A DNA stretch of 64,000 bases from Lachnoclostridium sp. UBA1308 (GCA_002307215.1 DBTU01000058.1:1-64000), one strand, 5' to 3'; shown: positions 1 to 8,130, counted from the first letter of the stretch. The notes: generated by a model from the sequence alone, not told the origin. Program-made: numbers and translations.

Positions 1-184
1 AAGAAATAGAACAAGACTGGGAAAGAAATGTTCCCATGTAGGAGCCGCTTTCGCTAAGTTGCATTACATATCGGTACATAAGGCTCTATAAGACAGGGCC
101 AAAGTACCGACGAATGCAAATACTCCTATCTGGAAATCATTTTTTCCCGGTCCGAATTCATCTCTTTGAGGGCTGAATTGTAAC
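1..184. repeat. Family F1 hairpin repeat, copy A
   Basis: A palindromic non-coding element matching copies at 2193-2356, 22837-22981 and 30814-31015. It shares the blocks GGGAAAGAAATG, AGGAGCCGCTTTCGC, TTGCATTAC and the outer end GGCTGAATTGTAAC. The centre folds as GGTACATAAGGCTCT against a matching arm near 100-113. The left end is diverged or cut by the window edge. The right end lies 20 bp from the cooS stop codon, so it probably forms the 3' end of that transcript. Confidence 0.8.
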
Positions 185-203
185 ATTTATACTCACCTGG
201 GTT

Positions 204-2117
204 TTAAACCATACTAAGCTTCTTTCTCTTCTTCAAAATATGGGCTTCAATGTCCTTGGCCACCTGAACCGGATCGTCTCCCAGTGCCACCTTTCCTCCT
301 GTAATTTCCTCCACCTCTTCGGTAACAAGCTTTACCAGTTTGGGTGCACCGGTAATGAATGGTGTCGGGGACAAATGGGTATAGGCACCGTAAGCAACCG
401 CAAAGATTCCGTCAATCGTAGCTTTTTGCTCCATCCATTCCGGCGCAGTAACCGCAATCGGAAGATCCGGGATGTCTACCTCCAGATAATCCGCAAGAGC
501 AGTTACAAGCATTGATATTCTTCCGGTATCGGTACAGGTTCCGAAGCTTAATACCGGGGGGATTCCAAGAGCTTTACATACCCCTTTCAGCCCCTCACCG
601 GCCTGATCCACAGCCTCCAGATTACACATCCCTGCGACTTCAAGTCCATGATTGCCGCAGCCTCCGGCAACCACTAGAATATCCCTCTTAATTAGTTCTT
701 TTGTAAGATTAACCGTATTCCAATCCTGGGGGCCGTTCCTTAACGTGGAGCAGTTTGCCAGTGCGACCACTCCCTTAATCTGACCTTTCGCAATCACACC
801 TGCCAGTACACCCAGATCATTACCGATCGCTTTCATGACAGCTTCCGTGGAAAAGCCGGCAATTGCCTTGGTAATATGCTTCGGAACCATCGGCTTAATA
901 TTCCCGTGTCTCTTCTTAAAGTTTTGGATCGCCACTTCGATACATCTGTCAGCCATCTCATCCGCTTTTGCCGGATAATATGGCATCTCATGCTCCACAC
1001 CGGGAACCCCGATGATGGTACTGACACTGATTAAAGCAACCTGATATTCCCTAGCATACTGATCGATATCCGGTGGTGAACAGTTTTCTTCCATTACCAG
1101 TGCATCTACGGTACCGGTCGCTAAGAAGGGTTCAATTGTAAGCCAGTTACCCATGAGTCCGACAAATACATCATCCACGGCAAAGCGTTGCAAAAGCTCC
1201 TGTCCCGTCTCGATCGAGCCAACTATATGGATGCCCTTTGCTCCTGCCTGCTTCGCCTTCTCCTGGTATTCAGGCATTCTTGCTTTCTGTAGTGTTGCCA
1301 CTCCAATCCAGGGTTGATGTCCGTTAAAAGCGATATTTACATAATCCGGATCCATAATACCAAGATCCACATTTACCTCATGAGGCATCGGGGTACCAAA
1401 TAAGATATCCTGAACCATCTCAAGTCCTATCTGAGCTGTATAAATGGTGGAGACACCCAGACGAAGTGCTTTCTTTGCCAGTGAAACATAGTCACCGTCC
1501 ACATTCGTCAGACAGCTGGCAATACTATTTTCCACCTCATGCTGCAATCCTGACGGATAAAGATGAAGCTCCTTCCATATTGGTTTTCTTATTTTTGGAG
1601 CGAAGGCTTCTACCATGATACTCTGTTGATCCGGATTAATCTTTAGTTCTCGGTCCAATAGATCCGCTAATTGTATCGCCATCTGATTAATGTCTTGATT
1701 GGTATTGATTCCGGTCTTCTCGCACATCCACTTTAATTTATCAATGTCACCGATTTTAAAGGACGTCTTACCCTCACCCGTTGCTTTCAATGTGCGGAAG
1801 GCCTCATAGGCATGGTGTCCGTACGTAGCGGCCCCCATAATATTTCTCATCAAAAGATTACGCATCGCCATTGCATCCGGCCCGATTCCGCATACTCCCT
1901 TATCGGCCCCACTCTTTTCACTGATTCTGCAGGGGCCCTGCGTACACAGTTGACAGCTCATTCCCTGAAGACAGTACTTACACCTGATTTTCTCTTGCTC
2001 ATTCCATCTGGAAAACACACTGGACATTCCATCCTCTTTAATTCTAATTAACATCTCCTCAACAGAATCATGATAACTGACACGGCCTTCCGGCTTAACT
2101 AATATTGTCTCTGGCAT
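204..2117 (-). CDS. cooS: Anaerobic Ni-Fe carbon monoxide dehydrogenase, catalytic subunit
   Basis: The 637-residue protein has the usual CooS length. It should interconvert CO and CO2 at a Ni-Fe-S C-cluster in the cytoplasm. The N-terminal cysteine set CKYCLQGMSCQLCTQGPC (residues about 46-63) followed by KGVCGIG supplies the B- and D-cluster ligands. The central GHQPWIG segment and later Cys motifs (EENCSPPD, GCGNHGLE, SFGTCTD) fit the C-cluster region. The start has an AGGAGG site 6 bases upstream. No cooF ferredoxin, cooC maturase, hydrogenase or acetyl-CoA synthase genes occur in the window, so the electron partner is unknown; a role in CO detoxification or redox balance is inference. 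F1 repeats flank the gene on both sides. Confidence 0.95.
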   Translation of the reverse strand: MPETILVKPEGRVSYHDSVEEMLIRIKEDGMSSVFSRWNEQEKIRCKYCLQGMSCQLCTQGPCRISEKSGADKGVCGIGPDAMAMRNLLMRNIMGAATYGHHAYEAFRTLKATGEGKTSFKIGDIDKLKWMCEKTGINTNQDINQMAIQLADLLDRELKINPDQQSIMVEAFAPKIRKPIWKELHLYPSGLQHEVENSIASCLTNVDGDYVSLAKKALRLGVSTIYTAQIGLEMVQDILFGTPMPHEVNVDLGIMDPDYVNIAFNGHQPWIGVATLQKARMPEYQEKAKQAGAKGIHIVGSIETGQELLQRFAVDDVFVGLMGNWLTIEPFLATGTVDALVMEENCSPPDIDQYAREYQVALISVSTIIGVPGVEHEMPYYPAKADEMADRCIEVAIQNFKKRHGNIKPMVPKHITKAIAGFSTEAVMKAIGNDLGVLAGVIAKGQIKGVVALANCSTLRNGPQDWNTVNLTKELIKRDILVVAGGCGNHGLEVAGMCNLEAVDQAGEGLKGVCKALGIPPVLSFGTCTDTGRISMLVTALADYLEVDIPDLPIAVTAPEWMEQKATIDGIFAVAYGAYTHLSPTPFITGAPKLVKLVTEEVEEITGGKVALGDDPVQVAKDIEAHILKKRKKLSMV

Positions 2118-2192
2118 TATTAACCTCCTAATTTTTGTTTAGGATTAATATATCCAGACAATGAAATAAAATACAACAGGATTTCACTTATA

Positions 2193-2356
2193 GTTACTGT
2201 TCAACCTAGCATGGATTGTGACAAAACCGGGAAAGAAATGTTTCCATATAGGAGCCGCTTTCGCTAAGTTGCATTACGTAGTTCGTATGCAAATACTCCT
2301 ATCTGGAAATCATTTTTCCCAGTCCGGATACATCTCTTTGAAGGCTGAACTGTAAT
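2193..2356. repeat. Family F1 hairpin repeat, copy B (short centre)
   Basis: Same orientation as copy A. It begins GTTACTGTTCAACCTAGC and ends GGCTGAACTGTAAT. About 45 bp of the central hairpin present in copy A are missing, leaving ACGTAGTTCGT as the tip. It ends 2 bp from the ilvD stop codon and lies upstream of cooS. Confidence 0.85.
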
Positions 2357-2358
2357 TT

Positions 2359-4017
2359 CTACATGAGAATTGCACCTTTATTTCCCGAGGATACGCTTTT
2401 GGCATATCGATGCAGATAGCCTGTTTTAATCTTTGGCTCCTTCGGCATCCACTTCTTTCTGCGCCTTTGTAATTCTTCCTCGCTGACAAGAGCATTGATC
2501 TTATTTTCAGGAATGTCAATCTGTATGATATCTCCGTCATTGATCAAAGCAATATTTCCTCCAACCGCTGCCTCCGGTGACACATGACCGATTGCCATGC
2601 CTCTGGTCGCTCCGCTAAAGCGCCCATCCGTAATCAGAGCGACACTATCCCCAAGTCCTCTGCCCATAATAGCAGAAGTCGGATTGAGCATCTCTCTCAT
2701 TCCCGGTCCGCCCTTTGGCCCTTCATAGCGAATTACCACTACATTTCCCGGCTTAATCTCATCGCGGTTAATTGCAGATAGTGCATCCTCTTCACAGTCA
2801 AACACTTTTGCACTTCCTTCATACTTTAACATTCCTTTAGCGACCGCGGATCTTTTGACCACACAGGAATCCGGTGCTAGATTACCCTTCAATATAGCGA
2901 TTCCGCCTATATTACTATAGGGACTTTCAACCGGTCGGATAACCTCCTGATTTTTATTGACACAACCTTTGATATTTTCCTCAACCGTGTTACCGGAACA
3001 GGTCAGTTGATCGATATGCAGCAGTCCGAGCTTATTAATCTCTTGCATGACTGCATAAACTCCGCCTGCCTCATCTAATTCTTCTATGTAGTGATTCCCT
3101 GCCGGAACCAGATGACAGAGATTAGGTGTTCTCGCTGAGATTTCATTGGCAATTTCACAATCCAACTCAAATCCGCATTCATGGGCAATTGCCGGTAAAT
3201 GCAGCATCGTATTAGTACTGCACCCTAATGCCATATCAATTGTAATGGCATTGATAAAAGCCTCTTTTGTCATGATATCCCTCGGCTTAATTTCCTTCTC
3301 ATGCAATTCCATGATCTTCATTCCGGTATGCTTTGCCAGACGAATACGCTCCGAATATACCGCAGGAATTGTACCGTTCCCCTTAAGCGCCATACCCAAT
3401 ACCTCTGACAGACAATTCATGCTGTTTGCAGTAAACATACCTGCACATGATCCACATGTCGGACAGGCCTTATTCTCATATTCATATAACTTTTGCTGCG
3501 ATATCTCACCGGTACGGTATCTGCTGACAGCCTCAGACACTGTTGAATAACTTATCTTCTCTCCTTCCACAGAGCCGGCTAACATCGGACCTCCGCTCAC
3601 AAAAATACTTGGTATATTGAGCCTTGCTGCTGCCATCAGAAGCCCCGGCACATTCTTATCACAGTTGGGCACCATAACCAGTGCATCAAAGGCGTGTGCC
3701 ATAGCCATAGCTTCCGTAGAATCCGCAATTAACTCCCTCGTCGCCAGCGAATATTTCATTCCCTGATGTCCCATCGCTATTCCGTCGCAAACGGCAATCG
3801 CCGGGAAGACAATGGGATTACCTCCTGCCATTGCAACACCAAGCTTCACAGCTTCGACAATCTTATCGAGATTCATATGTCCCGGCACAATATCATTCTG
3901 TGAACTGACAATACCGATTAACGGTTTTCTCAATTCCTCCTCTGTCATCCCCAAGGCATAAAGTAGTGCCCTCTGAGGAGCAGCCTCTATCCCCTCTCTT
4001 ATTCGCTTACTTCTCAT
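2359..4017 (-). CDS. ilvD: Dihydroxy-acid dehydratase
   Basis: Fe-S enzyme that dehydrates 2,3-dihydroxy-isovalerate and its homologue in valine/isoleucine synthesis. Family signatures are visible: PNCDKNVPGLLMAA, the cluster motif CPTCGSCAGMFTANSMNC and C-terminal DGRFSGATRGMAIGH. I chose the ATG at 4017 (552 aa) because AAGGAGGAG ends 6 bases before it; the in-frame ATG at 4041 would translate through that site. Transcription starts from a consensus promoter at 4224-4252, giving a ~200-nt leader that contains a tandem repeat. No other ilv or leu genes are in the window. An F1 repeat sits right after the stop. Confidence 0.97.
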   Translation of the reverse strand: MRSKRIREGIEAAPQRALLYALGMTEEELRKPLIGIVSSQNDIVPGHMNLDKIVEAVKLGVAMAGGNPIVFPAIAVCDGIAMGHQGMKYSLATRELIADSTEAMAMAHAFDALVMVPNCDKNVPGLLMAAARLNIPSIFVSGGPMLAGSVEGEKISYSTVSEAVSRYRTGEISQQKLYEYENKACPTCGSCAGMFTANSMNCLSEVLGMALKGNGTIPAVYSERIRLAKHTGMKIMELHEKEIKPRDIMTKEAFINAITIDMALGCSTNTMLHLPAIAHECGFELDCEIANEISARTPNLCHLVPAGNHYIEELDEAGGVYAVMQEINKLGLLHIDQLTCSGNTVEENIKGCVNKNQEVIRPVESPYSNIGGIAILKGNLAPDSCVVKRSAVAKGMLKYEGSAKVFDCEEDALSAINRDEIKPGNVVVIRYEGPKGGPGMREMLNPTSAIMGRGLGDSVALITDGRFSGATRGMAIGHVSPEAAVGGNIALINDGDIIQIDIPENKINALVSEEELQRRRKKWMPKEPKIKTGYLHRYAKSVSSGNKGAILM

Positions 4018-4079
4018 CCTAATCTCCTCCTTCATTTCCACACATCATCTCCACTCAGTATCTCCACGCAGCAATACGG

Positions 4080-4187
4080 CTCTATGCAGCTTTTACTCTA
4101 TGCAGCTTTTACTCTATGCATTCTTGCTCTATGCACTCTTGCTCTATGCAGCCTTGCTCTATGCAGCCTTGCTCTATGCAGCCTTTA
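4080..4187. repeat. Tandem repeat, 7 units of 15-16 bp, in the ilvD leader
   Basis: Seven head-to-tail units beginning CTCTATGCA (starts 4080, 4096, 4112, 4127, 4142, 4157, 4172) with variable ends CTTTTA, TTCTTG or GCCTTG. It lies between the ilvD promoter and its ribosome-binding site, so it is transcribed as untranslated leader. The graded variants suggest slippage expansion. Confidence 0.9.
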
Positions 4188-4223
4188 CTTAAGCCTTGTA
4201 CATATCTTTTAGTTGTATATATT

Positions 4224-4252
4224 ATTATATGATGTATGTTGTCTTATGTCAA
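4224..4252 (-). promoter_or_regulatory. Sigma-A promoter of ilvD
   Basis: On the minus strand, TTGACA (4252-4247), a 17-bp spacer and TATAAT (4229-4224): a perfect consensus. The predicted start is near 4217. Confidence 0.85.
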
Positions 4253-4278
4253 TACTGTTGTATGCTGTATGTTGTATT
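4231..4278. promoter_or_regulatory. Candidate operator cluster for the FadR-type regulator
   Basis: Repeated half-sites GATGTATG (4231-4238), GTTGTATG (4257-4264), CTGTATG (4265-4271) and GTTGTATT (4271-4278) cover the ilvD spacer and the region upstream of its -35 box. The same half-sites, GATGTATG (5090-5097) and GTTGTATG (5109-5116), flank the -35 box of the regulator gene. Assignment to that regulator is inference. Confidence 0.45.
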
Positions 4279-4318
4279 ATTGTATTTTTTTAAACAGAAA
4301 TCTCAATTTTTATAAAAC

Positions 4319-4355
4319 AAAAAACTGCCTTCGGTTGCATCCGAAAGCAGTTTTT
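4319..4355 (-). terminator. Terminator after the GntR-family regulator gene
   Basis: AAAAACTGC-CTTCGG, a 6-nt loop and CCGAAAGCAGTTTTT. In the minus direction the stem is followed by a T-run. It lies 16 bp past the regulator stop and upstream of the ilvD promoter. Confidence 0.85.
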
Positions 4356-4370
4356 ACACATTTACCAATC

Positions 4371-5048
4371 TCATATATTCAATTCATTTATAGCATGCAG
4401 GATATGCAGCTTCATGGCAGTTCTCGCCCCGTCTCCGTCCTTTTTCTTAAGGAAATCAACAATCATACGGTGGTCATGAAGGGTATCTTCAACCGCTTGT
4501 TCATTGTGTTCGGAAAGAACAACTCCTTTACCGATGGCCTGATAAAGAATTGGCATCAGTTTATTCATAAACTCATTATGAGTTGCCCTCGCTATCGCCT
4601 TATGAAATTCTTTCTCGGAAATTGTTCTGTCTTCCCCTTTTCGTATATTCTCCTCTATTATAATACCATAATCTACTATGTGCTGCAGCTCCCGGTCGTT
4701 TGCACGAAGGGCGGCGTAGTAAGCCGCTTCCGGTTCAAAGATCAAGCGCATTTCATATAAATCTCTCGCGTTAATTTTATAATCAACGATACGATCCATC
4801 CCCAGATTATCCTTGATATCCAGGTTCTCTTTTACAAAGGTACCTTTCCCCCTTTGTACTTCCAGTACTTCTGTCGCTGTCAGTATTTTAATTGCTTCCC
4901 GCAGCGTTGTTCTGCTTACCTTCAACTCCTCCGACAACAGATTTTCATTCGGCAGCTTATCACCGGGAGCAAATCTCTTATCAGCTGTAATCATATTAAG
5001 GATATCCTCTGCCGCACTTTCCGATAGCATCTTTTCTTTTCTCTGCAT
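4371..5048 (-). CDS. GntR-family transcriptional regulator, FadR subfamily
   Basis: 225-residue repressor/activator. The N-terminal winged helix-turn-helix spans about residues 8-75 (PGDKLPNENLLSEEL, then VSRTTLREAIKIL and VQRGKGTFV). The C-terminal all-helical FCD ligand-binding domain includes EFHKAIARATHNEF, with His residues typical of metal/acid-binding FadR proteins. Start supported by GGGAGAG upstream. It has its own promoter (5076-5104) and terminator. Shared half-sites at its promoter and at ilvD suggest autoregulation plus control of ilvD. The ligand cannot be told from sequence; FadR-subfamily members commonly sense small organic acids. Confidence 0.9.
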   Translation of the reverse strand: MQRKEKMLSESAAEDILNMITADKRFAPGDKLPNENLLSEELKVSRTTLREAIKILTATEVLEVQRGKGTFVKENLDIKDNLGMDRIVDYKINARDLYEMRLIFEPEAAYYAALRANDRELQHIVDYGIIIEENIRKGEDRTISEKEFHKAIARATHNEFMNKLMPILYQAIGKGVVLSEHNEQAVEDTLHDHRMIVDFLKKKDGDGARTAMKLHILHAINELNI

Positions 5049-5075
5049 TGTATCTCTCCCTGTATCTTTTCCTAC

Positions 5076-5104
5076 ATCATACTATATTGGATGTATGAAA
5101 TCAA
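5076..5104 (-). promoter_or_regulatory. Promoter of the GntR-family regulator gene
   Basis: On the minus strand, TTGATT (5104-5099), a 17-bp spacer and TATGAT (5081-5076). The spacer holds CATACATC, and CATACAAC lies just upstream of the -35 box, echoing the ilvD promoter. Confidence 0.65.
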
Positions 5105-5133
5105 TGTCGTTGTATGATGTCCAAAATATCAAG

Positions 5134-5685
5134 TCATCTGTCTGCTTCCATCAGATACAGCAGATTATCATCCAAATTATAAAACAATGGAGCGATTAAT
5201 ATTTTAGGGTATTTATCCCTGAGTCTTTTGATTTCACTGTTTAGAAAGGTAATCTCATTCTCTATCTCAAACATTGGAGCGAAGCTATTGAAATGCTCCT
5301 CTGCCTGCTTTTCACTCCAACCTGCATTCTCCGCCAAGCCTTTAATAAACTCCTCTTTCCTAGAGATCAGATTCACCATTCCGCACTGATTATGGCCGAT
5401 TATGGCTATATGTTTGACCTCACCCAAGGCAATTGCATAGGATATCTTAAATTCACTAAAACGAAGATTACCTCCGCCGGTGCGTATAATGTAAGCAAAA
5501 TTATTAGGTATCGTAAGCTGTTTTCTATTGTCCATGCACATTCCCACTAACATCTGTGCTTTCGCGTATTGTTCAAAAGGCTCTCCAAAATTATGGTACA
5601 TCAGTAGCTTTTCGATCGGTGTATTCCTGTACTTGGGATACAAATCCTTTATGTCCGCAACCTTCACCAATTCACTCATTCCCAT
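5134..5685 (-). CDS. Beta-class carbonic anhydrase
   Basis: 183-residue cytoplasmic zinc enzyme for reversible CO2 hydration. The zinc/catalytic signature is complete: Cys-x-Asp-x-Arg in MCMDNRKQL (about residue 49) and His-x-x-Cys in IGHNQCGM (about residue 97). IRTGGGN fits the conserved glycine-rich segment. The ATG at 5685 has AAGGAGAG upstream; a second ATG two codons on is less well placed. It follows its own upstream region and may supply bicarbonate. A link with CO2 released or used by the CO dehydrogenase nearby is only positional inference. Confidence 0.88.
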   Translation of the reverse strand: MGMSELVKVADIKDLYPKYRNTPIEKLLMYHNFGEPFEQYAKAQMLVGMCMDNRKQLTIPNNFAYIIRTGGGNLRFSEFKISYAIALGEVKHIAIIGHNQCGMVNLISRKEEFIKGLAENAGWSEKQAEEHFNSFAPMFEIENEITFLNSEIKRLRDKYPKILIAPLFYNLDDNLLYLMEADR

Positions 5686-5738
5686 TCAAGCTCTCCTTCA
5701 TCCGGTCTCAATTATTCTTATGTAAAACAATAGCTGCA

Positions 5739-5793
5739 TAACGATATTCATGACATATCATAGAAGTTTCTTATGACACTCAAATCATTGATA
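5739..5793. repeat. Family F4 half-copy
   Basis: The block ATAACGATATTCATGACATA then TTATGACACTCAAATCATTG matches 32556-32620 and, in inverted form, parts of 37427-37698. It is intergenic, just upstream of the carbonic anhydrase gene. Confidence 0.6.
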
Positions 5794-5944
5794 TGTATTG
5801 GTATGAAATCCGTACAGCAACCATTATATCTTATTTCTTGCCATAATTCAATTGACTTAGAGCTTAATTAGGGTAGTCCCGCGTGCACTTATTCAGACCA
5901 TTACCGGTGTGGCATCCAGAGATACTTTGTGATTAACATAGTAA

Positions 5945-6709
5945 TTATAATTTCTTTTTTCCAAATAGCTTAATAGATGCAAATAAGCTGGAGACTGTTA
6001 GTATTATGGTAATCCAGATTGATTTTATTACATCACTGCTGCTCATATCACCGATAATCAGATTACTGTTGACAGAGGCTAGTCTGATAGGATTATATTC
6101 TTTTACACTCGGAACCATATTTAAAAGCATCATAAGGAAGATGATAATTACTGTCAGAATCAATCCTCCAAAGCCGCCTTCGGTTACTGCGCTTGATAAC
6201 AGGATCAAAGCTATCACAAAGCATACAAATAGCCACATGCATAACAACGATAAAAATAAATTGGGTACGGTGGTATCTTCAAACAAGAAAACCGAATATC
6301 CGTAATTTGTTACTACAGAAATCAAATAACATATGGTCCATAAAATAACCGCAGCAAAGTATTTGGATAATATCACGGTATGTCTGGGAAGTCCCTTAGC
6401 CAACATATTTACTAAAGTGCCCTTTGTCAGCTCATTCGATAATGTTCCGCCAAAAACCAGAAGAACTGCGATAATTCCCATCTGTGTTATATACTTAAAA
6501 AACTGTGCATACGCATCGGACACCACTGCGTCCGGCATATGAAAGCTTACCCCTTCCATCTTTATACCCGCCATGATTTCCGGCATCAGTTTCGCTAACA
6601 GGGGACTCATCATACCAATAACAAATAAAAGGGAAACCATAATCAGTACCTTATAAGTCCTTATCTGTTCCATAAATTCTTTTTTTGTAAATGCGATAAA
6701 GCCTCTCAT
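5945..6709 (-). CDS. ABC transporter permease (YxlG/ABC-2 type)
   Basis: 254-residue integral membrane protein with about six hydrophobic segments. It begins with the cytoplasmic stretch MRGFIAFTKKEFMEQIRTYK typical of ABC-2 permeases, and a large extracytoplasmic loop follows the first membrane helix. The start overlaps the end of the ATPase gene by 4 bp, with GGAGGT upstream, so the two are translationally coupled. Together with the ATPase it forms an exporter of unknown substrate. The set PLDNc-ATPase-permease matches Bacillus subtilis yxlE-yxlF-yxlG. Confidence 0.85.
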   Translation of the reverse strand: MRGFIAFTKKEFMEQIRTYKVLIMVSLLFVIGMMSPLLAKLMPEIMAGIKMEGVSFHMPDAVVSDAYAQFFKYITQMGIIAVLLVFGGTLSNELTKGTLVNMLAKGLPRHTVILSKYFAAVILWTICYLISVVTNYGYSVFLFEDTTVPNLFLSLLCMWLFVCFVIALILLSSAVTEGGFGGLILTVIIIFLMMLLNMVPSVKEYNPIRLASVNSNLIIGDMSSSDVIKSIWITIILTVSSLFASIKLFGKKKL

Positions 6710-7623
6710 CTAACTACCTCCAAAAATACATTTTCAAGTGAAGGTTCCATAATCTCATAGCGCAGAATTTCTATGTCTTCTTTCACCAGAAAAGCAAGAA
6801 TTTCTTTTCCGTTTACCTGAGCCTTTTTTAGGTGAACATCCAGTATATTTTCAGAGGAAATCGCCTCAAGGACAAAAGGAAATGACTTGATTTTCTGTAC
6901 CAACTGATCCATATTTTGCTTACTTACAAGTTCAAGCTGTAGAATATCCTTCCTATTACTATCCTTAATTTCAGCTACAGTTCCCTGCACTGCAAGCTTT
7001 CCCAGGTTAAGCATTCCGATTCTGTCGCAGATACGTTCCACATCCGAAAGAATATGTGTGGAGAAAATGATTGTTGTCTTACTCTTTGCAAAGGACAAAA
7101 TATCAAGAATCTCCTTTCTGCCGACAGGATCAAGTGCTGAGGTCGGTTCATCGCAAATAAGCAATTTGGGTTCGTTCAGTAATGCCTGGGCAATTCCAAG
7201 CCTCTGCTTCATACCTCTGGAGAAGCTCCTAATGCGTCGGTTCACTCCATCAAGGCCTACCATATGTATCATCTCATCCGTTCTTTCCTTAATCTTATCT
7301 TTGCCAAGACCTGTTATCTCACCGCATAGACGCAAATATTCCTTCGGATTCATATATCCGTAAAATTCCGGAACATCAGGTAGGTATCCGATATACTTGT
7401 TTGTACCTGTGCTGCCATAAGTTACTTTTTCGTTACATACACGAATTTCACCTGCATTCGGGTTCAGAAAACCCAATATCATTTTCATTGTTGTCGTCTT
7501 TCCGGCACCATTCTTACCGATAAATCCAAACACCGTATGTTCCGGCACAGAGAAGCTCAAATTGTCAATTACCTTTAAATCTCCAAAATTCTTACTAAGA
7601 TTTTCTATTTGTAAAATATTCAT
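6706..7623 (-). CDS. ABC transporter ATP-binding protein (YxlF-like)
   Basis: ATPase of the exporter with the permease at 5945-6709. Walker A is GKNGAGKTTTMK, the signature SRGMKQRLGIAQALL, Walker B LLICDEPTSALD, and the H-loop STHILSDVE. The C-terminal ~90 residues (LVSKQNMDQL to the end) form the accessory domain usual in ABC-2 exporters. I place the start at 7623 (305 aa, MNILQIENLSKNF) with GAGGGAA just ahead; an upstream extension in frame to 7689 lacks family similarity. A 161-bp F2 hairpin lies 77 bp upstream, between this gene and the PLDNc gene. Confidence 0.92.
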   Translation of the reverse strand: MNILQIENLSKNFGDLKVIDNLSFSVPEHTVFGFIGKNGAGKTTTMKMILGFLNPNAGEIRVCNEKVTYGSTGTNKYIGYLPDVPEFYGYMNPKEYLRLCGEITGLGKDKIKERTDEMIHMVGLDGVNRRIRSFSRGMKQRLGIAQALLNEPKLLICDEPTSALDPVGRKEILDILSFAKSKTTIIFSTHILSDVERICDRIGMLNLGKLAVQGTVAEIKDSNRKDILQLELVSKQNMDQLVQKIKSFPFVLEAISSENILDVHLKKAQVNGKEILAFLVKEDIEILRYEIMEPSLENVFLEVVR

Positions 7624-7699
7624 TATTTCCCTCATTCCTGCGCATGCTTCTGCGCATATACACAAACGTTGCAATGAGCTGTTGCTCATTCACTGTAAG

Positions 7700-7860
7700 A
7701 ATTCAAGAGGCTTCATATGCTTGCCATAATGCACTGTTTGAGCGACATGTTGTTAATTTTGTATGCCATAGGCGAACATTTATGTACGAATAAGGCATAC
7801 AAAATTAATAATGTGTCGCTCAACCTGTGTGTGAGGGGAGTATATGAAGCCTCTTGAATT
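7700..7860. repeat. Family F2 covarying hairpin element, copy 1
   Basis: 161-bp imperfect palindrome. The outer 19-bp arms AATTCAAGAGGCTTCATAT / ATATGAAGCCTCTTGAATT are perfect. An asymmetric internal part (CCATAATGCACTG / GTGTGTGAGGGGAGT) follows. A long inner stem runs from TTGAGCGACATG to GTATGCC and pairs with GGCATAC to CGCTCAA. The tip holds CGAACATTTATGTACGAATA. A second copy at 49906-50064 keeps the fold with paired base changes. Confidence 0.88.
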
Positions 7861-7885
7861 GCAAAGACTATAAATGCAACAGCCC

Positions 7886-8092
7886 CTATTCTTCCCCTCT
7901 TCCGATTGCAAAATAAGCAATTGGTCCAACGAATTCTATCACTACTACAATAACAACCCATAAAATTCGGTTTCCGAAGCGATAATTCTTATGAGTCAGT
8001 ACATGGTACAGTGCTGCCAACATAAGCCCCAACTGGATAATGAGCACCGGTATTAAAAACGGTAAATACTCTTTTATCATATTTATGTCCAT
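7886..8092 (-). CDS. Small PLDNc-domain membrane protein (YxlE-like)
   Basis: 68 residues with two membrane helices (about residues 9-30 and 43-63). RFGNRILWVVIVVVIEFVGP followed by IAYFAIGRGEE matches the phospholipase D-nuclease N-terminal (PLDNc) family, a small membrane domain without catalytic residues. Start supported by AGGAAG. It is the first gene of the group leading to the ABC exporter. In Bacillus the related YxlE acts with YxlF/YxlG in an exporter and as part of a negative regulator of SigY; no sigma factor gene is next to it here. Confidence 0.8.
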   Translation of the reverse strand: MDINMIKEYLPFLIPVLIIQLGLMLAALYHVLTHKNYRFGNRILWVVIVVVIEFVGPIAYFAIGRGEE

Positions 8093-8130
8093 AGTCTTCC
8101 TACCTTTCTTTTCTCTGATTAATGATTGTT

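Noticed and set aside
1..2356. Part of a CODH/acetyl-CoA synthase cluster
   Set aside because: No acsB, acsC, acsD, cooC, cooF or folate-pathway genes flank cooS in the visible sequence.
4018..4223. T-box riboswitch in the ilvD leader
   Set aside because: The leader is a tandem repeat; no T-box sequence (TGGNACCGCG-type) or specifier stem is present.
4236..4760. 174-codon plus-strand ORF antisense to the GntR-family gene
   Set aside because: It crosses the terminator and lies opposite a clear regulator gene; Cys/Tyr-rich composition is typical of shadow frames.
7713..7961. 82-codon ORF across the F2 hairpin
   Set aside because: It follows the palindrome and then the antisense/overlap of the PLDNc gene; no family, no start site.
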